Shown here piece after piece: positions 54,453 through 63,484 of a DNA stretch of 64,000 nt. The translations under genes and the position numbers were made by a program. The DNA lies in contig NZ_JAFGYY010000012.1 of assembly GCF_017491605.1 (NCBI RefSeq), positions 134,934 through 198,933 on the forward strand, given 5' to 3'. Origin of the DNA: Pseudomonas sp. 30_B (GTDB taxonomy: Bacteria > Pseudomonadota > Gammaproteobacteria > Pseudomonadales > Pseudomonadaceae). Below the pieces are notes generated by a model. The model was not told where the DNA came from and did not search any database. It saw only the letters and a program-made list of their open reading frames with translations. The stretch's first letter is position 1; every line of letters starts with the position of its first letter.

Positions 54453-55556
54453 TCACGCCAGGCGGTGGCGGAACAGCCACGAGGCGAGCGGCAGGGTGAC
54501 GGCGGCCACCACCAGCATGGGGACCAGGTTGAGCGACACGCTGGCGAGGCTGGCGCCTTCCAGGTAGATGCGCTGGATCAGGTCGATGCCGAAGCGCAGC
54601 GGGTTGGCGTAGGTGACCACCTGCAGGAATTCCGGCATGTTGCGCACCGGCGTGGCGAGGCCGGAGAGCAGCGTCAGCGGCATGATCAGCACGAAGGTGT
54701 AGAGCATGGCCTGCTGCATGTTCAGCGAGATGGCGGAAATCGACATGCCCAGCCCGACGCAGGCGACGGTGAATACCGCCAGCCCGCCGTAGAGGTCGAG
54801 CAGCGAACCGGCCATGGGGATGCGGAACCAGAACAGCGCCATCAGCAGTACCAGGCTGGCCTGCGCCAGGCCGATCAGGGTTGGCGGGATGGCCTTGCCG
54901 AGCATGATTTCCAGCGGCGTGTAGGGCGTTACCAGAAGCTGGTCGAAAGTGCCCTGTTCGCGCTCGCGGGCCACCGAGAGGGCGGTGAGCATCAGTGTCT
55001 GCATCATGCTCAGGGTGGCGATCAGCGCCGGGATCAGCGGCCAGCGGGTTTCCAGATTGGGGTTGTACCAGGCGCGGCTGACCACGCTCAGCGGCGGTGC
55101 CGCCTGGCCCCGGCTGCGGTTGAAGTCGATGACGATATTGGCCACGCCGGCCGCGGCGGAGCCGGCGGTGTTGGAGTTGCGCCCGTCGAGGATGACCTGG
55201 ATCGGCGCCGGATCGTTCTGCGCCAGGCGGGTCTGGAAGTCGGACGGGATATGCACCACCAGCAACGCCTTCTGTTCGTCTATCACCGTCTGGATTTCCT
55301 CCACCCGCGTGAGCGTCGCCACCCGGTGGAAGATGCCGCTGCCGTCCAGGCGCGAGGCCAGCTCGCGGGACGCCTCGCCATTACTGAGGTCAAGCAGGGC
55401 GTAGGGGGCGTCGTTAAGGTCGAAGGTCACCGCGTAGCCGAACAGCACGCTCTGCAGCAACACCGGCACCACCAGCACGATGCGGTTGGCCGGATCCTTG
55501 AGGATCACCAGCAGTTCCTTGCGCCAGAGGTTGAGAATGCGCCAGAAGAATTCCAT
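54453..55556 (-). CDS. ABC-2 type exporter permease 2
   Basis: A 367-residue permease of the YhhJ/YbhR class: one N-terminal helix (RIVLVVPVLLQSVLFGYAVT), a large periplasmic domain (to about 170) and five C-terminal helices including QGTFDQLLVTPYTPLEIMLGK. Partner of the permease just upstream (3-bp gap). Confidence 0.92.
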   Translation of the reverse strand: MEFFWRILNLWRKELLVILKDPANRIVLVVPVLLQSVLFGYAVTFDLNDAPYALLDLSNGEASRELASRLDGSGIFHRVATLTRVEEIQTVIDEQKALLVVHIPSDFQTRLAQNDPAPIQVILDGRNSNTAGSAAAGVANIVIDFNRSRGQAAPPLSVVSRAWYNPNLETRWPLIPALIATLSMMQTLMLTALSVAREREQGTFDQLLVTPYTPLEIMLGKAIPPTLIGLAQASLVLLMALFWFRIPMAGSLLDLYGGLAVFTVACVGLGMSISAISLNMQQAMLYTFVLIMPLTLLSGLATPVRNMPEFLQVVTYANPLRFGIDLIQRIYLEGASLASVSLNLVPMLVVAAVTLPLASWLFRHRLA

Positions 55557-55559
55557 GGT

Positions 55560-56690
55560 TCAGTCCAGTCGCTTGCGCGTCACCAGCCGCGCCAGGCCCA
55601 GCAGGACCATGGCGTAGGCGGCTAGAATCGCGCAGTCCTTGAGGATCATCGGCCAGAAGTTGCCGGCCAGGAACAGGGATTTCACCAGTTCCATGAAGTA
55701 GGTCGCCGGCAGCAGGTCGCCGACCACGCGGATGGCGGTGGGCACGTTGCGCAGGTCGAAGATGAAGCCCGAGAGCATCATGGCCGGCAGGAAGCTGGCG
55801 AGCAGGGCGATCTGGCTGGCGAGGAACTGGTTCTTGGTCATCGCCGAGATCAGCAGACCGATCCCCAGGGCCACCAGCATGTAGAGCATGGAGGCGACCA
55901 GCAGCACGACGAAGGAGCCGTACAGCGGCACGTCGAACAGCAGGCGCGCGGCGAGCAGGCAGAGGGCGAGGCCGATCATGCCGATGCCGAAGCAGGGGAT
56001 GATCTTCGCCAGGAGGATTTCCACCGGCCGCACCGGGGTGACGAACAGCGCCTCCAGGGTGCCGCGCTCCCACTCGCGGGCCATCACCAGGGCGGTGAGG
56101 AAGGCGCCAACCAGGGTCATGATCAGCACGATCAGCCCCGGCACCAGATACCAGGTGCTGGTGTTGGCGGCGTTGAACCACATGCGCTGGACGATGGTGA
56201 CGGCGCCGCCCTGACTCTGGGCACCGGCGCTGCGGTCGGCCTGCTTCTCGCCCCAGCCGGCCAGGGCGCTGCCGACATAAGTGGCGACGCTGGCGGCACG
56301 GGTGGCGTCCGAGCCCTGCACCAGCACCTGGATCTGCGCGTTGCCTTCATTCAGGCGGCGGGTGAAGTCGGAGGGGAACTGCACCAGCGCGTCCACCTCG
56401 CGGGCCTTCATCAACGCCTCGCCCTCGGCGAGGGAGCGCACCTGGTGTGGTATCAGGTAGTCGGTGTGGCTGATGCTGGCGGCCACGTCGCGGGCAATCG
56501 GCGAGGGATCGTCGAGGACGATGGCGACGATGGCGCGCTTCACGTCCAGCGACAGGCCGTAGCCGAAGATCAGGATCAGTGCGATGGGCAGGCCGATGCC
56601 GATCAGCAGGTTGCTGCGGTCGCGCACCAGCTGCCGCACTTCCTTGCGGGTCAGCGAGGCGAGACGTCGCCAGAAGCCGCCGGTGCTCAT
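55560..56690 (-). CDS. ABC-2 type exporter permease 1
   Basis: A 376-residue permease of the YbhS/YhiH-like class, with N-terminal LIGIGLPIALILIFGYGLSLD, a periplasmic domain and five C-terminal helices including EWERGTLEALFVTPVRPVEI. Its ATG overlaps the stop of the ATPase gene by 4 bp. Confidence 0.92.
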   Translation of the reverse strand: MSTGGFWRRLASLTRKEVRQLVRDRSNLLIGIGLPIALILIFGYGLSLDVKRAIVAIVLDDPSPIARDVAASISHTDYLIPHQVRSLAEGEALMKAREVDALVQFPSDFTRRLNEGNAQIQVLVQGSDATRAASVATYVGSALAGWGEKQADRSAGAQSQGGAVTIVQRMWFNAANTSTWYLVPGLIVLIMTLVGAFLTALVMAREWERGTLEALFVTPVRPVEILLAKIIPCFGIGMIGLALCLLAARLLFDVPLYGSFVVLLVASMLYMLVALGIGLLISAMTKNQFLASQIALLASFLPAMMLSGFIFDLRNVPTAIRVVGDLLPATYFMELVKSLFLAGNFWPMILKDCAILAAYAMVLLGLARLVTRKRLD

Positions 56691-58486
56691 GCCGCGCCCG
56701 CCCTGGCCTGTTCGCGGTTGCTTTCCACGATTTCAATAAAGGCCTGTTCCATGTTCAGCGTGCTTCCGTGGCCGCCGGCCTGTTCGCGGACTTCCTGCGG
56801 GGTGCCCATGGCCAGCAGCTTGCCGGCGTCCTGGATGACGATGCGGTCGCAGTATTCGGCTTCTTCCATGAAGTGGGTGGTGATGATGATGGTGGTGCCG
56901 GAGGCCGCCAGCGCCGTGATGCGCTGCCAGAAGCCCCGGCGGGCGAGGGGATCGGCGCCGCTGGTGGGTTCGTCGAGGAAGAGGATTTCCGGCTCGTGGA
57001 GCAGCCCCACTGCCATGGCCAGGCGCTGCTTGAAGCCACCGGGCAACTGGCCGCTGGGCGCGTCTTCCTGGCCGGCGAGGTCGAACTGCCGCGACACCGC
57101 TTCCATCCGCTGGCTCAGGCGCTTGCCGATCAGGCCATAGGCTCCGCCGAAGAAGCGCAGGTTTTCGGCCACCGAGAGGTTGCCGTAGAGGGAGAACTTC
57201 TGCGACACGTAACCGACCTTGCGCCGCGCCTGGGCCCGCGCGTGGCGCAGGTTGACCCCGGCTACCTGCAGGGTGCCGCTGGTGGCCGGCAGCAGCCCGC
57301 AGAGCATGCGGAAGGTGGTGGTCTTGCCGGCGCCGTTGGGCCCGAGCAGGCCGAAGATTTCCCCGCGGCGTACGCTGAAGCTAGTGCTGGCCACGGCGGT
57401 GAAGTCGCCGAACTTGCGCACCAGGTCCTTCACTTCGATCACCGCTTCCTCGCCATTGGCCTGGCCGTCTTCGTGACGATGCGTGCCGGTCTTCAGCGAC
57501 TCCATGTCCACCGCCTCGGCATCGCTGCGGGCGCGCAGCAGGAACATGAAGCCGTCTTCCAGCCGCGCCTCCACCGGGCGGACCGGCGCGCCGTCGAGCA
57601 GCTTGTCCAGCACCGCCTGGTCCGCGTCCGGCTGGCGGATGAAGCGCACTTCGCCCGATTGCGGTACGGCATCGACGATGTTGTGGTGGTCCTCCAGCAG
57701 TCGCGCCTGCAGGGTGCGCGCGGGCTGGTCCTGCGGCGGCGTGGCGATGAAGCAGAGGTTATCGGCGTGCTGGCGGATCGACGCCGGGTCGCCCTTGGCC
57801 ATCAGTTGGCCCTGGTGCAGCAGGAAGACTTCGGCGCAGCGCTCGGCCTCGTCCATGTAGGAGGTGGAGACCAGCACGCTGAGCTGCTCCTGCTCGATCA
57901 GTTGCTGGATGATTTCCCACAGTTCGCGGCGCGACAGCGGGTCTACGCCGACGGTGGGCTCGTCGAGCAGCAGCAGGTCCGGCGAGCGCACCAGGGTGCA
58001 GGCCAGGCCCAGCTTTTGTTTCATGCCGCCGGAGAGCTTGCCCGCCGGGCGCTCGGTGAAGCGTGCCAGGTCGGTCATCTCCAGCAGGCGCTGGTAGCGC
58101 TCGATGCGTTGCGGGTGCGGTACGCCGTGCAGGTCGGCGTAGAGGTCGAGGTTCTCCTGCACGCTCAGGTCTTCGTAGAGGCCGAAGCGCTGCGGCATGT
58201 AGCTGATGCGGTCCTGCACCTGCTGCGGGTGGGCGTGGACGTCCAGGTCCAGCACCGTCAGGCTGCCGGCGTCGGCCTGCAGAAGCCCGGCGACCAGGCG
58301 CAGGAAGGTGGTCTTGCCGGCGCCGTCCGGGCCGACCAGCGCGGTGAGCTGGCCGCGCGGGATGTCCAGGCTGATGTCCTTGAGTGCCTGTACCGTCTTG
58401 TCCGACTCTTTCACCAGGAAGTGCTTGGCCAGACCCTCGGCGCGGATTACCGGACCTTCGTTGAGGCGTTTCTGAACAGGCGCCAT
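56687..58486 (-). CDS. Twin ABC ATPase of drug exporter
   Basis: A 599-residue protein with two ABC ATPase domains. The first has Walker A GPDGAGKTT, signature LSGGMKQK and LLLLDEPTVGVDP; the second has GPNGAGKTT and ILFLDEPTSGADP with a changed signature (LPGGFKQR). It corresponds to the N-terminal two-thirds of RbbA/YhiH-type proteins, with the permease part supplied by separate genes. ATG 58486 shares one base with the adaptor stop codon. Confidence 0.92.
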   Translation of the reverse strand: MAPVQKRLNEGPVIRAEGLAKHFLVKESDKTVQALKDISLDIPRGQLTALVGPDGAGKTTFLRLVAGLLQADAGSLTVLDLDVHAHPQQVQDRISYMPQRFGLYEDLSVQENLDLYADLHGVPHPQRIERYQRLLEMTDLARFTERPAGKLSGGMKQKLGLACTLVRSPDLLLLDEPTVGVDPLSRRELWEIIQQLIEQEQLSVLVSTSYMDEAERCAEVFLLHQGQLMAKGDPASIRQHADNLCFIATPPQDQPARTLQARLLEDHHNIVDAVPQSGEVRFIRQPDADQAVLDKLLDGAPVRPVEARLEDGFMFLLRARSDAEAVDMESLKTGTHRHEDGQANGEEAVIEVKDLVRKFGDFTAVASTSFSVRRGEIFGLLGPNGAGKTTTFRMLCGLLPATSGTLQVAGVNLRHARAQARRKVGYVSQKFSLYGNLSVAENLRFFGGAYGLIGKRLSQRMEAVSRQFDLAGQEDAPSGQLPGGFKQRLAMAVGLLHEPEILFLDEPTSGADPLARRGFWQRITALAASGTTIIITTHFMEEAEYCDRIVIQDAGKLLAMGTPQEVREQAGGHGSTLNMEQAFIEIVESNREQARAGAA

Positions 58487-59487
58487 CAGTGCGGCTCGTC
58501 GGCGAAGCGCACCGTGGCCGGCATGCCCAGGCGCAGGCGGTTGTCCGGGTCGGCCACCAGCACGCGCACCTCGTAGACGAGGCTGGTGCGCAGCTCCTCG
58601 GTCTGCACCGATTTCGGGGTGAACTCGGCCACCGAGGAGATGAAGCCGATGTGGCCGTCGATGGCCTGGTCCGGGTGGCTGTCGGTGAATACCTGGGCTT
58701 TCATGCCCGGCTTGATCCGTCCCAGGTTGATTTCGCTGACGTAGGCGCGAATCCATTTCGGGTCGGTGAGCGCCAGGGAATACACCGGGCGCTGCGGCGA
58801 GGCCATGTCGCCGGGTTCCAGCAGGCGCGAGCGCACGGTGGCGTTCTGCGGCGCCTTGAGGTCGGCTTCGTCGAGGTTGTGCTGGAGCAGGGCGAGGTCG
58901 GCGCGGGCGGCGGCGAGCTGGGCCTCGGCCTGGGCGATGTCCTCGGCGCGCGGGCCGATCTGCGCCAGGCGCAGGGATTTCTGGCGGTCTTCCAGCTGGG
59001 CCTGGGCGACTTTCTGCTGCGAGGTGGCGCTGTCGATGTCCTGCTGGCTCACGGCGCGGCCGCCGGGGCTGTTGGCGCGAATGTTCTGCAGGCGGCGCAA
59101 CTGGGTGTTGGCGAGGTCGAGCTGGGCGCGGGCGGCCTGGTCCTGGGCCTTCGCGCGGTCGATGTCCTCGGGGCGCGAGCCGTTCTTCAGACGCAGCAGG
59201 TTCTGCTCCTGCGCGGCGATTTGCGCCCGGGCCTTGTCGATCTGCAGTCGCAGGGCGCGGGTGTCGAGGCTGGCCAGCACGTCGCCGGCCTTCACCAGGT
59301 CGCCTTCATCGACGTTCATTTTGGCGATGCGCTCGCTGCCGATGAAGGCCAGCGAGACCTGGCGGATATCGACGTTGCCGTAGAGCACCAGTCCCTTGTC
59401 TCCGCTTTCGCGGGATTGCAGGTACCACCATGACCCGCCCCCCAGCAACAGCACCAGAATGACGACCAGCAACAGCTTCTTCGGCAT
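58486..59487 (-). CDS. HlyD-family adaptor of ABC exporter
   Basis: A 333-residue membrane-anchored periplasmic adaptor (YbhG/YhiI type): N-terminal helix LLLVVILVLLLGGGSWWY, lipoyl halves around a long coiled coil (about 75-190), then a beta-barrel ending LRLGMPATVRFAD. ATG 59487 with AAGGA upstream. First gene of the five-gene exporter unit, which ends at 52946. Confidence 0.92.
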   Translation of the reverse strand: MPKKLLLVVILVLLLGGGSWWYLQSRESGDKGLVLYGNVDIRQVSLAFIGSERIAKMNVDEGDLVKAGDVLASLDTRALRLQIDKARAQIAAQEQNLLRLKNGSRPEDIDRAKAQDQAARAQLDLANTQLRRLQNIRANSPGGRAVSQQDIDSATSQQKVAQAQLEDRQKSLRLAQIGPRAEDIAQAEAQLAAARADLALLQHNLDEADLKAPQNATVRSRLLEPGDMASPQRPVYSLALTDPKWIRAYVSEINLGRIKPGMKAQVFTDSHPDQAIDGHIGFISSVAEFTPKSVQTEELRTSLVYEVRVLVADPDNRLRLGMPATVRFADEPH

Positions 59488-59664
59488 GTAGTCCTTCCCT
59501 GTTTCGTGACAGCCCGGTGAAGGATAGCCAGTTATTCGCCGCCGGAGCAGCAAAAGCAGGGCGACGGCGCGTCGCAGACAGCCCGGAGCGCGTTTCGTCA
59601 GCTGCGCGGACAACGGCGGGGTTTGCTGTTAGCGTGGAGAGGCAACCCCAACGGGAGCGCTGTC

Positions 59665-59901
59665 ATGAACGACGAAATGGAGAAACTTCAGGCCGTCAAA
59701 CAGTCCCCCTGGTTCCGCCGCGTGCAGATGCTGCAGTGGTTCGGCCTGGTAATGTTCGTGCTGGCCATCGGCCTGGCCGCGCTGACGGACTTCATGGCCC
59801 GCCGCGAGGGCATCGTGATCGTCGTCCTCTTCGTCGGGTGCGGGCTAGTGGCGATGGTGGCGGCGCGCCTGATCCTCGGCGCCCATCTGCGGCACCCGTA
59901 G
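59665..59901 (+). CDS. Small two-helix membrane protein
   Basis: A 78-residue protein with two hydrophobic segments (MLQWFGLVMFVLAIGLAAL and IVIVVLFVGCGLVAMVAARL) separated by FMARREG. ATG 59665 has GGGAG upstream; the frame continues 14 codons further but without SD. No family recognised. Confidence 0.7.
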   Translation: MNDEMEKLQAVKQSPWFRRVQMLQWFGLVMFVLAIGLAALTDFMARREGIVIVVLFVGCGLVAMVAARLILGAHLRHP

Positions 59902-59917
59902 GGCGCGGGCGCTCTTT

Positions 59918-60045
59918 GTAGGAGCGAGCTTGCTCGCGAACGGCCCAATACCCCTGTGGCCGGGGCGCGACTCCATCTGTCGCCGGCCTTGCCGGCGAAT
60001 CGCGGAGAAGCTCCGCTCCTACGAGAGCAGCGCTGCGCTCTACCT
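59918..60045. repeat. REP unit and related palindrome
   Basis: A REP unit at 59918-59941 and a second repeat of the CGGCGAATCGCGGAGAAGCT-CCGCTCCTAC type at about 59991-60023. Confidence 0.75.
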
Positions 60046-60051
60046 GTGCGA

Positions 60052-60243
60052 TCAGCGCCGTGGGATGACCTGCACCTGCTGCGGGTCAATCCCCCGGTAA
60101 CCGATATTGATGTCGTCGGTCATCTGCGGCTTCGGCGGCGGCGCGACATTGTGCTCGGCGGGTCCGTTGTGGCCGCTACAGGACGATCCGCCCAGGGCGA
60201 CGGCCAGTACGCCCGCCAGCAGCAGCGCGATGAATCCTCGCAT
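60052..60243 (-). CDS. Small exported peptide, possible lipoprotein
   Basis: A 63-residue protein with an N-terminal hydrophobic stretch (FIALLLAGVLAVALGG) followed by SSC, close to a lipobox, then a short polar tail with APPPKP and GYRGIDPQQVQVIP. AGGA 8 bp before the ATG supports translation. Function unknown. Confidence 0.65.
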   Translation of the reverse strand: MRGFIALLLAGVLAVALGGSSCSGHNGPAEHNVAPPPKPQMTDDINIGYRGIDPQQVQVIPRR

Positions 60244-60453
60244 GTCTGCATCCTCCCATTGGCTGTCCTACCCACCAGTGAACGCGCCTTGGCGCCCCTG
60301 TCTGCGCGCGCCTGACGAACGGCGCCACCCCTCTGTCACGAAATGAAAAGCCCCTGTCGTTCGATGTGAAGCGGCTGTCCGGCCCCCTCCCTAGAGTCCG
60401 ATCCATGGGCATCCGCCCACTAAAAAAAAACAAGACAGACTGGAGAATCCGGC

Positions 60454-61434
60454 ATGGCCAAAGCCGTTCGTTTCTATGAAACCGGGGGTCCCGAAGTCCT
60501 GCGTTACGAGGACGTGGAGGTCGGCGATCCCGGCCCGGGGCAGGTTCGCCTGCGCCACGTTGCCGTAGGGCTGAACTACGCGGACACCTACTTCCGTAAT
60601 GGGACCTACGCGGTGCCCCTGCCCAGCGGCATGGGTGTGGAAGCCGCAGGGGTGGTGGTGGCGGTGGGCGAGGGCGTGCACAACGTCGTCCCCGGCGACC
60701 GGGTCACCTACACCGGCTTCATCAATACCCTGGGCGCCTACAGCACCGAGCGCCTGGTGCCCGCCGCACCGCTGATCCGCCTGCCCGAAAGCATCGCTTT
60801 CGAGACCGCCGCCGCGATGACCATGCGCGGCCTGACCTCGGCCTACCTGATGCGCCGCATCCACGACTTCAAGCCTGGCGACAGCATCCTGCTGCACGCC
60901 GCCGCCGGTGGCGTGGGCCTGATCGTCTCGCAGTGGGCGCGTCTGCTCGGCCTGCGGGTGATCGGCACCGTTTCCAGCGAAGCCAAGGCCCAGGTCGCCC
61001 TAGCCCACGGCTGCTCGGAGGTCATCGACTACAGCCGTGAAGACGTCGCTTCGCGAGTCCGTGAGCTGACCGACGGCCGTGGCGTGGACGTGGTGTTCGA
61101 CAGCGTCGGCAAGGATACCTTCATGTCCTCCCTGGACTCGCTCAAGCGCCGTGGCCTGATGGTCTGCGTCGGCACCGCGTCCGGGCCGATCCCGCCGTTC
61201 GACCCGGTCCTGCTGGCGATGAAGGGCTCGATCTTCCTCACCCGCCCGGCGCTGGCCGACTACATCGCCGACCCGGCGGAGAAGGCTGCGCTGCTGGATG
61301 AGCTGTTCACCCACGTCGGCAATGGCGACATCCGCATCGAGATCAACCAGCACTACGCGCTGGAAGATGCCGTGCAGGCCCACCGCGACCTCGAATCGCG
61401 CAAAACCACCGGTTCGTCGATCTTCGTCATCTGA
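60454..61434 (+). CDS. Quinone oxidoreductase-like MDR protein
   Basis: A 326-residue Qor-type medium-chain reductase (AKAVRFYETGGPEVLRYEDV, then HAAAGGVGLIVSQWARLLG for NADPH binding and DVVFDSVGKDT). No zinc ligands are seen. TGGAGA lies 9 bp before the ATG. It opens the 60.4-64 kb operon, with an 11-bp gap to the dioxygenase gene, so its substrate is probably an intermediate of that pathway and not a quinone. Confidence 0.88.
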   Translation: MAKAVRFYETGGPEVLRYEDVEVGDPGPGQVRLRHVAVGLNYADTYFRNGTYAVPLPSGMGVEAAGVVVAVGEGVHNVVPGDRVTYTGFINTLGAYSTERLVPAAPLIRLPESIAFETAAAMTMRGLTSAYLMRRIHDFKPGDSILLHAAAGGVGLIVSQWARLLGLRVIGTVSSEAKAQVALAHGCSEVIDYSREDVASRVRELTDGRGVDVVFDSVGKDTFMSSLDSLKRRGLMVCVGTASGPIPPFDPVLLAMKGSIFLTRPALADYIADPAEKAALLDELFTHVGNGDIRIEINQHYALEDAVQAHRDLESRKTTGSSIFVI

Positions 61435-61445
61435 GGTGACTCGTC

Positions 61446-62294
61446 ATGCACGTGGAGCAACTGACCTGCAGCATCGGCGCTGAAGTTTCCGGCGTGAACC
61501 TGGGCGATGCCGCCCGTGACGATGCACTGTTCGACGAAATGCGCAGCCTGCTGCTGAAACACAAGGTGCTGTTCCTGCGCGACCAGGACATCAGCCGCGC
61601 GGACCACGTGGCCTTCGCTCGCCGTTTCGGCGAGCTGGAGGACCACCCGGTGGCTGGCAGCGACCCTGAGCATCCGGGCCTGGTACGTATCTACAAGACC
61701 CCGGATCTGCCCAACGACCGCTACGAGAACGCCTGGCACACCGATGCCACCTGGCGCGAGAGCCCGCCCATGGGCTGCGTGCTGCGCTGCGTGGAGTGCC
61801 CGCCGGTGGGTGGCGACACCATGTGGGCGAACATGGTGCTGGCCTACGAAAACCTGCCGGCCGAGATCAAGAGCAAGATCGCCGAGCTGCGCGCCCGCCA
61901 CAGCATCGAGGCGAGCTTCGGCGCGGCGATGCCGATCGAGAAGCGCCTGGCGCTCAAGGCGCTGTACCCGGACGCCGAGCACCCGGTGGTGCGCACCCAT
62001 CCGGAGACGGGCGAGAAGGTGCTGTTCGTCAACGCCTTCACCACCCACTTCACCAACTACCACACCGCGCAGAACGTGCGCTTCGGCCAGGACGCCAACC
62101 CCGGCGCGCTGGACCTGCTGCGCTACCTGGTGAGCCAGGTGTACATCCCCGAGTACCAGGTGCGCTGGCGCTGGAAGAAGAACAGCGTGGCTATCTGGGA
62201 CAACCGCAGTACCCAGCATTACGCGGTGATGGATTACCCGCCGTGCGTGCGCCAGATGGAACGCGCCGGAATCATCGGCGACAAGCCGTTCTGA
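61446..62294 (+). CDS. TauD/TfdA-family Fe(II)/2-oxoglutarate dioxygenase
   Basis: A 282-residue dioxygenase. The iron motif is H-x-D in WHTDATWRESPP (about 99-101) with the distal His in RSTQHYAV (about 258) and a 2-oxoglutarate-binding Arg in RQMERAGI. It hydroxylates an unknown substrate with CO2 and succinate released. GAGGTGA precedes the ATG. Neighbouring BKACE and MFS genes suggest it opens or prepares a growth substrate. Confidence 0.92.
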   Translation: MHVEQLTCSIGAEVSGVNLGDAARDDALFDEMRSLLLKHKVLFLRDQDISRADHVAFARRFGELEDHPVAGSDPEHPGLVRIYKTPDLPNDRYENAWHTDATWRESPPMGCVLRCVECPPVGGDTMWANMVLAYENLPAEIKSKIAELRARHSIEASFGAAMPIEKRLALKALYPDAEHPVVRTHPETGEKVLFVNAFTTHFTNYHTAQNVRFGQDANPGALDLLRYLVSQVYIPEYQVRWRWKKNSVAIWDNRSTQHYAVMDYPPCVRQMERAGIIGDKPF

Positions 62295-62339
62295 TCCTCG
62301 GAAACATGAGCTCTACAAGAACAATTTACGGAGACTGAC

Positions 62340-63392
62340 ATGCAATTTTTCGACGATTCCCTGCACCCGGAAAACCAGGACAAGGTAGTCATCACCGTGG
62401 CCCCCTATGGCCCGGAATGGATGCCCGAGGATTTCCCGGAAGACATCCCGGTAACCATGGACGAACAGGTCCAGAAGGCAGCTGACTGCTACGAAGCGGG
62501 TGCCACCGTACTGCACCTGCACGTGCGTGAACTGGACGGCAAGGGCTCCAAGCGCCTGTCCAAGTTCAACGAGCTGATCGCCGGTGTACGTGAAGCCGTA
62601 CCGGACATGATCATCCAGGTCGGCGGCTCGATTTCCTTCGCCCCGGAAAGCGACGGCGAAGCGGCCAAGTGGCTGTCCGACGACACCCGCCACATGCTGG
62701 CCGAGCTGACGCCCAAGCCCGACCAGGTGACGGTGGCGATCAATACCACCCAGATGAACATCATGGAGCTGCTCTATCCGGAGTACCTGAAGGGCACCTC
62801 CCTGGAAAACCCGCTCTACCAGGCGGCCTACAGCGAAATGACCGTGCCGGCCGGCCCGGCCTGGGTCGAGGAGCACTTGAAGCGCCTGCAGGCGGCCAAC
62901 ATCCAGCCGCACTTCCAGCTAACCGGCATGCATGCCCTGGAAACCCTCGAGCGCCTGGTGCGCAAGGGCGTCTACCGTGGCCCGCTGAACCTGACCTGGA
63001 TCGGCATCGGCGGCGGCTTCGACGGCCCCAACCCGTTCAACTTCATGAACTTCGTGCACCGCGCACCGGACGGCGCCACCGTCACCGCCGAGTCGCTGCT
63101 CAAGAACGTGCTGCCGTTCAACATGATGGCCATGGCCATGGGCCTGCACCCGCGCTGCGGCATCGAGGACACCATCATCGGTCAGCACGGCCAGCGCATG
63201 AGCTCGGTGGAGCAGATCCAGCAGTGCGTCCGCGTTGCCCACGAGCTGGGCCGCGAAGTCGCCAGCGGCCAGGAAGCCCGCGCCATCTACAAGATCGGCG
63301 TGCAGTACGACAGCATCGAGGAAACCCTGCGTATGAACGGCATGGCGCCCAACCGCCAGCCGGGCCAGAAGTCCGTCCCGCTTCGCGCGTGA
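62340..63392 (+). CDS. Beta-keto acid cleavage enzyme (BKACE/Kce family)
   Basis: A 350-residue TIM-barrel zinc enzyme of the family that condenses a beta-keto acid with acetyl-CoA to give acetoacetate and a new acyl-CoA. The zinc motif H-L-H in VLHLHVRELDGKGS and the late Gly-rich ARAIYKIG segment are visible, as are the family GGSISF and TIIGQHGQRMSS blocks. It is longer than Kce (about 275 residues) because of the extra N-terminus and the loop near 130-160. The substrate cannot be inferred from sequence. GGAGA precedes the ATG. Confidence 0.88.
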   Translation: MQFFDDSLHPENQDKVVITVAPYGPEWMPEDFPEDIPVTMDEQVQKAADCYEAGATVLHLHVRELDGKGSKRLSKFNELIAGVREAVPDMIIQVGGSISFAPESDGEAAKWLSDDTRHMLAELTPKPDQVTVAINTTQMNIMELLYPEYLKGTSLENPLYQAAYSEMTVPAGPAWVEEHLKRLQAANIQPHFQLTGMHALETLERLVRKGVYRGPLNLTWIGIGGGFDGPNPFNFMNFVHRAPDGATVTAESLLKNVLPFNMMAMAMGLHPRCGIEDTIIGQHGQRMSSVEQIQQCVRVAHELGREVASGQEARAIYKIGVQYDSIEETLRMNGMAPNRQPGQKSVPLRA

Positions 63393-63398
63393 CAGGCT

Positions 63399-63434
63399 CC
63401 GGGCCGCGGTCTGCCAGTACCGCGGCCCGGTTTT
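63399..63434 (+). terminator. Intrinsic terminator between BKACE and MFS genes
   Basis: A perfect 12-bp stem CCGGGCCGCGGT/ACCGCGGCCCGG (63399-63410 with 63419-63430) followed by TTTT. It probably lowers expression of the transporter relative to the enzymes. Confidence 0.85.
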
Positions 63435-63484
63435 ACCCCAGAAGAACAACAAGAACCTGATTACTCGCCTGGAGAGGTAGCGTC